A stretch of DNA of 16,630 nt, taken from Clostridia bacterium (GTDB lineage Bacteria > Bacillota > Clostridia > Oscillospirales > SIG627). Below the pieces are notes generated by a model, which saw only the letters and a program-made list of their open reading frames with translations, was not told the DNA's origin and did no database searches. The translations under genes were made by a program, and so were the position numbers. The DNA is taken from contig JAFTEP010000214.1 of NCBI GenBank assembly GCA_017453605.1, positions 1 to 16,630 on the forward strand, read 5' to 3'. Shown piece after piece: positions 5,801-11,433 of the stretch; the stretch's first letter is position 1; each line of letters starts with the position of its first letter.

Positions 5801-7851
5801 CAGTGACTTTCGGCGCGTCCTCCGCTTGAAGAAAAATCCGGGTCTGCGTATTTTATATCCAGCGCGTCCGCGACCGCTTCGATTATGGATCTGCTGCTGA
5901 AGGTGGCGCCGCTCACGGTCGGGACGTTCACGTCCTGCGAAAGCAGGATCGCCTCGATCACTTCGCTCTTTGCCATGTTGAAAAACGGCTCGTTGTCCGC
6001 AAACGAAATGACCGTGATGTCGTAGATCTCTCCTTCAGAGACTGTCACGCGAACGTTCGTCGTTCCGCGATATCCCGTCCCGCTCCCGTAGTAGACTCCG
6101 TCCGCAAAAGAGACGGGCTGTTTTTCCTCTGTCTTCTCAACAGTCTTTTCAACAGTTTCTTTTGTCTCCGGCTGTTCTTCGGTCCCGACCTGCTCTTTTG
6201 TCTCTTCCTTTTCATCTGTTTCTTCTGTTTCGGTCAAAGATCCGGTTTGGTTTGTTTCGATGGGATCGATATGTTCTGCTGTTTCTTTTATTTCTTCTGT
6301 TTCACTTATTTCTTGTGTTTCTGTTTGCTTTTGTGTCGCTTCCTGAGTTTCTGTGATCGCCGGTTCTTCTGTCAATTCTTTTGTTTCCGGCGCGGCTTGA
6401 GTTTCATTTTTTTCTTGCGTTTCCGTTATCTCTTCTGTTTTTGTCAAACTTTGAGTTTCTTTTTCCCCGGTCTTTTCGGCTTCTTTTGTCTCTTGGGTCT
6501 TTAGTATCTCTTCGGTTTCGTTGGTTTCATTGATTTCTTCGGTTTCTTTTATTTCTTCGGCCGTCGCGGCGGTCTCTTCTGTCGACGCTGTAGTCTCGGA
6601 TGCCGTTTCGTGAGTCGTTTCCGGCGCCGGATCCGTTTCTATCGGGCTTGCGGCTTCGGTCACGGGCGCGGATCCGAGCGCGTTTTTCACCGCGTCAATG
6701 ATCCCTTTGCTGCTGAAAGTTGCTCCCGTGAGAGTCGCGACGCCGGTGTCCTGCGAACTTATGATCTCGGGGACGATCCTGTTTTTTGCCATCCGGAAGT
6801 AATTGGCGTCGTCATTGTGTGAATCGACCGTTATGTCCTTTATCCTGCCGTCCTTTACCGTCACGGTCACGCTGACCTGTCCTCTGTATCCCTGAGCCGA
6901 ACCTCTGTAAACTCCGTCCCGGAGTTTCGCGCTCTCTTCGCCGTCGGTCTTTTTTTCTTCGGTCTTGAAGTTCTCTTCTGTTTTTATGACGGGCTCTTCC
7001 GGCGTCACCAGAGGTCCTATATAGATCATTCCCGCCGCCGCTGCCGCCGCAAGCGTTCCCATGACGGCGCCGCCCGTCTCGATCACGGCGTTTTCTTTCG
7101 GGCAGACCGAAACGCACTTCAGACAGTTTATACATTCGCCCGAAGTGACTTTGTCGAATTTATAGAGCGGAAGCGAGGCCGCGCATTTTGTCGTGCAGAG
7201 CCTGCAGGATGAACACTCCGAAGTCTTCTTTTTGACCCCGAACAGCCTGAAATGCGAAACGATGGAAAAGATCGCCCCGAGAGGGCAGAAGTATCTGCAG
7301 AAAAACCTCTCGATCAGAGAGGAACCCATCATGCTGAGAAGAAGCAGCGCGCCGCCTATGCTTAAAAGGGTCTCTTTTGCGGGCAGAGGAGCGAAGACGC
7401 CAAACGAGCCGAACACCGTCCACGGGCTCCATACGCTGTCCTGCGGGAGACTGAGCGCCCATACGCCGACGATGACGAAAACGAGGACCGCGAACTTGAT
7501 TTTTTTCAGATACTTCTCCGTTTTTTCGGATATCCTCGGCTGGAAGGGGAGGTGTTTTCCGCCGAGCCGGATCACGTCCTGCAGGAAGCCGAACGAGCAT
7601 ATAAACCCGCAGAAAAATCTTCCCCAGACAAGCGTTATCAGAAGGAGGGCTGCTATCCTGACAAGGTTTGAAAGCTGTCCCTCAAACGTGAACGATCCGT
7701 TGAAGACGGAACTGAACACGTCCTTGAAACAGTAAAAAAGCCAAACGAACGCGCCGGGAACGAAAACGGCCGAGGCAAGCTGGATCGCGCTCCTGACAAG
7801 CTGAATCAGCGAAATTTTTCTCTTTTTTATGATTATTTTCCGGTCTTTCAT
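5800..7851 (-). CDS. NapH/NosR-like membrane Fe-S protein with two FMN-binding domains
   Basis: This 683-residue protein probably moves electrons across the membrane. Membrane segments lie near residues 18-42, 62-80, 119-135, 160-178 and 261-283. Cys motifs CGFICSFG (81-88) and CRYFCPLG (185-192) are typical of NapH/NosR-like proteins. Two 4Fe-4S motifs follow: CSSCRLCTTKC (213-223) and CINCLKCVSVCP (240-251). After the last membrane segment come two FMN_bind domains, about 310-392 and 583-665, with flavinylation motifs TGAT (375-378) and SGAT (647-650). FMN would be attached to the Thr by ApbE, encoded 27 nt upstream. The two flavin domains are joined by a tether of about 190 residues. By the positive-inside rule the Fe-S clusters face the cytosol and the flavins the outside. 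The start has GAAGG 7 nt upstream. The gene is long because it has two flavin domains and the tether. Confidence 0.9.
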   Translation of the reverse strand: MKDRKIIIKKRKISLIQLVRSAIQLASAVFVPGAFVWLFYCFKDVFSSVFNGSFTFEGQLSNLVRIAALLLITLVWGRFFCGFICSFGFLQDVIRLGGKHLPFQPRISEKTEKYLKKIKFAVLVFVIVGVWALSLPQDSVWSPWTVFGSFGVFAPLPAKETLLSIGGALLLLSMMGSSLIERFFCRYFCPLGAIFSIVSHFRLFGVKKKTSECSSCRLCTTKCAASLPLYKFDKVTSGECINCLKCVSVCPKENAVIETGGAVMGTLAAAAAAGMIYIGPLVTPEEPVIKTEENFKTEEKKTDGEESAKLRDGVYRGSAQGYRGQVSVTVTVKDGRIKDITVDSHNDDANYFRMAKNRIVPEIISSQDTGVATLTGATFSSKGIIDAVKNALGSAPVTEAASPIETDPAPETTHETASETTASTEETAATAEEIKETEEINETNETEEILKTQETKEAEKTGEKETQSLTKTEEITETQEKNETQAAPETKELTEEPAITETQEATQKQTETQEISETEEIKETAEHIDPIETNQTGSLTETEETDEKEETKEQVGTEEQPETKETVEKTVEKTEEKQPVSFADGVYYGSGTGYRGTTNVRVTVSEGEIYDITVISFADNEPFFNMAKSEVIEAILLSQDVNVPTVSGATFSSRSIIEAVADALDIKYADPDFSSSGGRAESH
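6106..6675 (-). repeat. Low-complexity Thr/Glu-rich tether coding region
   Basis: Residues 393-582 of the Fe-S/FMN protein are almost only Thr, Glu, Lys, Ala, Gln and Ile, in imperfect short repeats such as TETQE, ETEEI, KETEE and TKE. On the plus strand this appears as a long pyrimidine-rich tract of TTCT/GTTTC units. The stretch is in frame and intact. It should be unstructured and acidic, and its length is likely to vary by slippage. Confidence 0.85.
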
Positions 7852-7878
7852 GATAAACCTTCTTTGTTGGAATCAAAG

Positions 7879-8880
7879 TCAGATCAGAGAAAATCTGTTT
7901 TTTATTCCGTCGGAGATCAGGATCTGGCGTTCTTTTGTGACAAAGACCGCGTCCAGAGAGTTTTCTTCCAAAAACCCGAACGCCTCTTTTGCCGTCATCG
8001 AAAACAGTGCGGTCGAGAAAGCGTCGAGCTCTTCGGCGCAGTCTCCGATCAGCGTGATCCCGGCAAAGACCGGCTCGCACGGACGGCCCGTCCCGGGGTC
8101 TATGATGTGGTGATATATCCTGCCGCCGATCGTCACAAACTGTTCGTAGTATCCGGAGGTCACGACGGCCTTGTTTTCGACTCTCAGCGAAGCGAAGGCG
8201 CGTTTTTGGTTTGAAAACGGATCCCTGATCCCGACCTTCGTTTCTTTGCCGACGGCCCACACGGTGCCGCCGAAGTTTATCAGGGCTCTTTTAGCGCCTC
8301 TTCCGGACAGGATCTTTTTCGCTTCGTCCGCGGCGTATCCTTTGGCAACGCCGCCGAGGTCGATCATCTCGCCTTTTCGTTTCAGCCCTATCTTTTTTTC
8401 TTTTGCATCGATCATTACGTCCCGCGGGCGTATAAGCTCGGCCGCTTTTTTTATTTCTTCGTCCGAAGGAAGGGAGCGGATTTTGAGAGCGTTCTTCCAG
8501 AGCGCCGCCGCGGGGCCGGAGGTCACGTCGAATTTTCCGCCGCTCTTCAGATTGTAGCCGGCGCATCTTTTTATCAGCCCGAAGATCTCGTCCGAAACGC
8601 CGACGGTCCTTATCCCGGCGTTCGAGTTGATTTTTGACACGTCGCTTTTGCCGTCAAATATCGACGCCTTTTCGTGCAGTCCCAGCGCCATGTCTCTGCA
8701 GGCGTCGAGCGCGTCCGACAGACCGTCCTCATATACCGTCACGCTGTTTGCCGTGCCCATCGCGAAAAAGATCTTTTCGACGGTTTTTTTGTTTTCGGGT
8801 ATAATAAATCCTCCTCTTTCGGCGTTTTGCGGACGGCGTTCAAGAGGAGAATTCAGATTTGACGGATCTTTTTTCATCAT
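7879..8880 (-). CDS. apbE: FAD:protein FMN transferase (ApbE family)
   Basis: ApbE transfers FMN from FAD to a Thr of the (S/T)GAT motif of target proteins; the target is almost certainly the two-flavin protein encoded 27 nt downstream. Family motifs are visible: FFAMGTANSV near residues 38-47, a GKFDVTSGP motif, IDLGGVAKGYAADEA, NFGGTVWAVG (Thr in place of the usual second Asn), HIIDPGTGRP, and LDAFSTALF with its Mg-binding acidic region. The first ATG at 8880 overlaps the kinase stop (ATGATGA), suggesting coupled translation. The N-terminal 35 residues are hydrophilic, with no signal peptide or lipobox, so the enzyme looks cytosolic. A strong AGAGGAGG at 8810-8817 lies inside the frame, 7 nt before an ATA codon (8800-8802), and may mark a shorter non-ATG start. 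Length (333 residues from the first ATG) is normal. Confidence 0.92.
   Translation of the reverse strand: MMKKDPSNLNSPLERRPQNAERGGFIIPENKKTVEKIFFAMGTANSVTVYEDGLSDALDACRDMALGLHEKASIFDGKSDVSKINSNAGIRTVGVSDEIFGLIKRCAGYNLKSGGKFDVTSGPAAALWKNALKIRSLPSDEEIKKAAELIRPRDVMIDAKEKKIGLKRKGEMIDLGGVAKGYAADEAKKILSGRGAKRALINFGGTVWAVGKETKVGIRDPFSNQKRAFASLRVENKAVVTSGYYEQFVTIGGRIYHHIIDPGTGRPCEPVFAGITLIGDCAEELDAFSTALFSMTAKEAFGFLEENSLDAVFVTKERQILISDGIKNRFSLI
8800..8817 (-). promoter_or_regulatory. Internal strong SD before an ATA codon in apbE
   Basis: AGAGGAGG (8810-8817) is followed after 7 nt by ATA (8800-8802) in the apbE frame. Translation from here would remove a 26-residue hydrophilic N-terminus that does not look like part of the ApbE fold. 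The overlapping ATG at 8880 has only a weak upstream SD. The motif could also be chance, since it encodes Arg-Gly-Gly. Confidence 0.3.
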
Positions 8881-10151
8881 TTTTCTATCGGAACCGAGAC
8901 CGTGAAAACGGCCTTTGAGTCCTTATACTCCGCGTGTACCGAGCCGCCGTGCGATTCGGCGACGGCCTTTGCGATCGACAGACCGAGTCCGTAGTGTCCT
9001 CCGTCTTCGCCCCTCGCCGCGTCCGTCCTGTAGAAGCGGTCGAAAAGGTGAGACAGCTGATCCGCGTCCAGCTTCCCGGCGGCGTTCGAGACGGCGAGGA
9101 CCGCGCTGTGTCTTTCGCGACTGAGCTTCAGTTCGATCACGTCTCCCGTCCCGTGAGAGAGAGCATTGTCCAAAAGGATCGAAACGACTTGCTTGAGCTG
9201 GCTCGGGTTTCCCTTCACACTAAGCGAGGGTTCGATTTCGGTCTCTATCTTCACGCCCTTTTCGAAAGCGAGGCTCTCGAAGGGGAGCGCTTCGCCGTCG
9301 ACGAGCTTTGAAAAGTCGAGAGTTTCTTTTGGAATATCTCCATTTTCTGCTTTCGAGAGCGCCAGAAGCTGCTTAACAAGGTCCGACATCTTCTCGTTTT
9401 CGTAGTCTATGTTGTCGAGCCATTCGCTCTCTCCGGCTTCCCGCCTCAGAAGCTCGCTGTTTGCGGATATGACCGCGATCGGCGTCTTCAGTTCGTGACC
9501 GGCGTCTGAAACGAACCTCTTCTGCCTCCTGTCGTTTTCTTCGAGCGGTCTGACGATCCTTCGCGCGATGAAGACTGACACGACGACCAGCACCGCGAGC
9601 GCCGCTCCGCCGATATAAAGCATCTGCCGGAAGAGAAGAGACTGATCGTTGTCGCTTATCGTCGAGTCGATCAGCGCGACGAGGGTGAAGCCGTCCTTTT
9701 TTTCAACAAGATAGTTCAGATTTCCTTTCCTGCCGCTCGTCGAGCCGCTTTTCAGGATCTCCCCGGCTGTCTCTGCGAGCGATTCTTCGCTTTGGAGAGA
9801 GTTGGCGTTGTTCACCGAAAGGACCTCTCCGTCGGCGGAAAACGCCACGGCGTAAAAGGTCGAAAGCTGGAAGCGGGGCTCGTTTTTTCCGGGCTCCGGT
9901 CCGCGCTGTCCGGGCTTGCCGTCAGGAGAGCCCGGTATTCCGTCGGGTCTTTCGTCGGGTTTTTCGACGCCGAATCCCTCCGGCTGTTCCCCGAGTGTGT
10001 AGCGCTCGGCGTAGGTTTTCAGCATCTCTTCGTTCTCGCGCCTCAGCGCGATGATGTTTGAAACGTAGATCGTCGCGAGCGTCACGGTCATGAGCGCCAG
10101 AAGTGAAAACACGACCGTGAAAACTATCTTTCTTCTCGTCTTGTCAAACAT
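8877..10151 (-). CDS. Intact membrane sensor histidine kinase
   Basis: This 424-residue sensor is the partner of the response regulator immediately upstream (8-nt overlap at the original reading, tightly coupled). It has membrane segments near residues 9-32 and 177-197. The extracytoplasmic domain holds a Pro/Gly/Asp/Glu-rich stretch around residues 55-92. A short juxtamembrane region leads to the H-box SDAGHELKTPIAVI with H219. The ATPase domain has N329 (LLDNALSHG), the F-box LFDRFYR and glycine loop YGLGLSIAK (387-395). The G1 box is atypical: VSNAAGKLDADQ rather than DxGxG. Architecture and the Pro/Gly-rich sensor match the degenerate kinase at 2201-3424, suggesting they are paralogues. 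The stop overlaps the apbE start (ATGA). The signal is unknown; linkage to a flavin/Fe-S protein and a surface polysaccharide-binding protein suggests envelope or redox sensing, by inference. Confidence 0.92.
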   Translation of the reverse strand: MFDKTRRKIVFTVVFSLLALMTVTLATIYVSNIIALRRENEEMLKTYAERYTLGEQPEGFGVEKPDERPDGIPGSPDGKPGQRGPEPGKNEPRFQLSTFYAVAFSADGEVLSVNNANSLQSEESLAETAGEILKSGSTSGRKGNLNYLVEKKDGFTLVALIDSTISDNDQSLLFRQMLYIGGAALAVLVVVSVFIARRIVRPLEENDRRQKRFVSDAGHELKTPIAVISANSELLRREAGESEWLDNIDYENEKMSDLVKQLLALSKAENGDIPKETLDFSKLVDGEALPFESLAFEKGVKIETEIEPSLSVKGNPSQLKQVVSILLDNALSHGTGDVIELKLSRERHSAVLAVSNAAGKLDADQLSHLFDRFYRTDAARGEDGGHYGLGLSIAKAVAESHGGSVHAEYKDSKAVFTVSVPIEK

Positions 10152-10824
10152 CGCGCCGCCTCAATTCGTATCCTATCCCTCTGAGCGCCTTGATCTCGCA
10201 TTTCGAGCCGACGAACGCCAGCTTCTTTCGGACGAAGGACATATACACTTCCACGTTGTTGTATTCCGAATCGCTCTCGTATCCCCATATCTTCAGGGCG
10301 ATCTGTTCTCTTGTCAGCACCCGTCCCTGATTTGCGATGAGGTATTCGAGGATCCGCAGTTCCTTTTCCCCGAGCCTGACGCTCTGGGAATTTGCGCATT
10401 TCAGCTCGGCGTTTTTGACGTCGAGCGAAACGTCCTCGAATTTGAGACTTCCGTCGTCCGTCTGAACGTTCCGGCGGCTCAGCGCCCTCAGCCTCGCGAG
10501 CAGTTCCCTTGTCATAAAGGGCTTCGTGAGATAATCGTCGGCGCCGCTGTCGAGCCCCTCGACCTTGTCGTCGAGTTCGCTTTTTGCGGTCAGCATCAGG
10601 ATCGGTGTCTTTATTCCCGCGGCTCTGGCTTTTTTGGCGACGTCATAGCCGTCCATTTTCGGCATCATCACATCGAGGACTATTATGTCGTAAAGCCCGC
10701 CCTCTATCTCTTCTAAAGCCGTCTCTCCGTTGTCCGCTGACGTCACTTCATACCCCTCGCGGCGCATTATCTCGCAGAGCGCCCGGTTCATTCTTTTTTC
10801 GTCTTCCGCAAGAAGTATCTTCAC
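10144..10824 (-). CDS. OmpR/PhoB-family response regulator, intact
   Basis: The receiver domain has every expected residue (numbering from the GTG at 10824): acidic pair E7-D8, phospho-site D51 (IIVLDVMMP), T79 and K101 in LTKPF. The winged-helix effector runs from about residue 125 to the end, with LTREQIALKIWG, the recognition-helix region VEVYMSFVRKKL and the wing LRGIGYEL. A longer frame opens with TTG at 10848, but GTG at 10822-10824 is favoured: it has GGGGAAGA at proper distance, and the protein then starts MKILLAEDE as the family normally does. The promoter upstream carries an 11-bp-period direct repeat, so autoregulation is likely. The same repeat in front of the 5690-799 operon suggests that this regulator controls both. 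It is the first gene of an operon with kinase, apbE and the FMN/Fe-S protein. Confidence 0.93.
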   Translation of the reverse strand: MKILLAEDEKRMNRALCEIMRREGYEVTSADNGETALEEIEGGLYDIIVLDVMMPKMDGYDVAKKARAAGIKTPILMLTAKSELDDKVEGLDSGADDYLTKPFMTRELLARLRALSRRNVQTDDGSLKFEDVSLDVKNAELKCANSQSVRLGEKELRILEYLIANQGRVLTREQIALKIWGYESDSEYNNVEVYMSFVRKKLAFVGSKCEIKALRGIGYELRRRDV

Positions 10825-10863
10825 TTTTTTCTTCCCCCGATCGGACAATCCTTTTTTTATTTC

Positions 10864-10897
10864 ATTTTACGCCTGTTTCTTGAAAAAAGATTGAAGG
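10864..10897 (-). promoter_or_regulatory. Promoter and direct-repeat operator of the response regulator/kinase/apbE operon
   Basis: On the minus strand, CCTTCAATCTTTTTTCAAG (10879-10897) carries two TTCAA half-sites 11 bp apart. It is followed after 10 nt by TAAAAT (10864-10869). Sequence, period and distance to the -10 match the site at 5741-5774; the two 19-mers differ at only two positions. The predicted leader from about 10857 to the GTG at 10824 is about 33 nt. Confidence 0.8.
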
Positions 10898-11000
10898 AGC
10901 GGCATTATGATCTTCGCCGTCGGGACGTACGGCTTTTTTCCTCATGCCTCCGTGCGTCCGGCTGCCCGAAGCCTTTTTCCCCGTTCAAGTCTCGGCGCTG

Positions 11001-11417
11001 TCAGAATTCGAAATTTTCGGTTTTCAGATCGCGGTAAAACCTTCCGCTTGATGATGTGAATTTCAGAACGCAGTAGTCGGGATCAGTTACACCGCCCTTG
11101 TAAAACATAACGTCGCCTTTTTTCCAGATCATATCTTTCGATTTCTGATCCGTCAGCACTTCCATTTTGCCCCTCAGCATCACGCCGGTGTAGCGTATCA
11201 GGCCTTTGTGATAAAAATAGACGCTGGCGTTCGGGTTTTTCAGGTACTGCCCGACCCTCATCGACGAGGTGTTGGTCGAAAAAAAGAAAGTTTTCAAGCC
11301 GTCAGTCTTTCTCGGTCTCAGCATCGCCTTGACGTTGGGAAAGCCCTCTTCGTCGACAGAACAGATAAAGGCGACCTTCTGCTTTTTTATGAAATCCGCG
11401 ATCTTTTTGTTGTCCAT
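11001..11417 (-). CDS. Pyridoxamine 5'-phosphate oxidase-fold flavin protein
   Basis: This 138-residue protein has the split-barrel fold of the pyridoxamine 5'-phosphate oxidase/general stress protein 26 group. The N-terminal helix MDNKKIADFIKKQKVAF is followed by the strand pair ICSVDEEGFPNVKAMLR, then FFFSTNTSSMRVGQYLKNPNASVYFYH, a flavin-contact region in this family, then LRGKMEVL and DYCVLKFTSSSGRFYRD. It likely binds FMN or F420-like flavin as a dimer. The substrate is unknown, and a role in vitamin B6 synthesis is not implied. It starts 16 nt after the NAD+ synthetase stop, with GGAAGGA before the ATG, so it is the last gene of that operon. No clear minus-strand terminator follows. Confidence 0.88.
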   Translation of the reverse strand: MDNKKIADFIKKQKVAFICSVDEEGFPNVKAMLRPRKTDGLKTFFFSTNTSSMRVGQYLKNPNASVYFYHKGLIRYTGVMLRGKMEVLTDQKSKDMIWKKGDVMFYKGGVTDPDYCVLKFTSSSGRFYRDLKTENFEF

Positions 11418-11433
11418 AGCTTTTCCTTCCGGA

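Noticed and set aside
6106..6675. Pyrimidine-rich repetitive tract considered as a CRISPR or non-coding repeat
   Set aside because: There are no fixed repeat units or spacers, and the tract is an intact in-frame T/E-rich coding region.
10916..10978. Two small hairpins followed by T-runs on the plus strand (GCCGT/ACGGC then T6; GGCT/AGCC then T5)
   Set aside because: They have terminator form only for plus-strand transcription, where no gene is present. On the minus strand the T-run is missing, so they would not end the nadE operon transcript. The stems are only 4-5 bp.
10906..11080. Plus-strand ATG preceded by AAGGAG, reading MIFAVGTYGFF and on for about 50 codons
   Set aside because: The AAGGAG is part of the shared operator repeat (TTGAAGGAG), the frame is short and runs antisense into the flavin-fold gene, and it has no domain.
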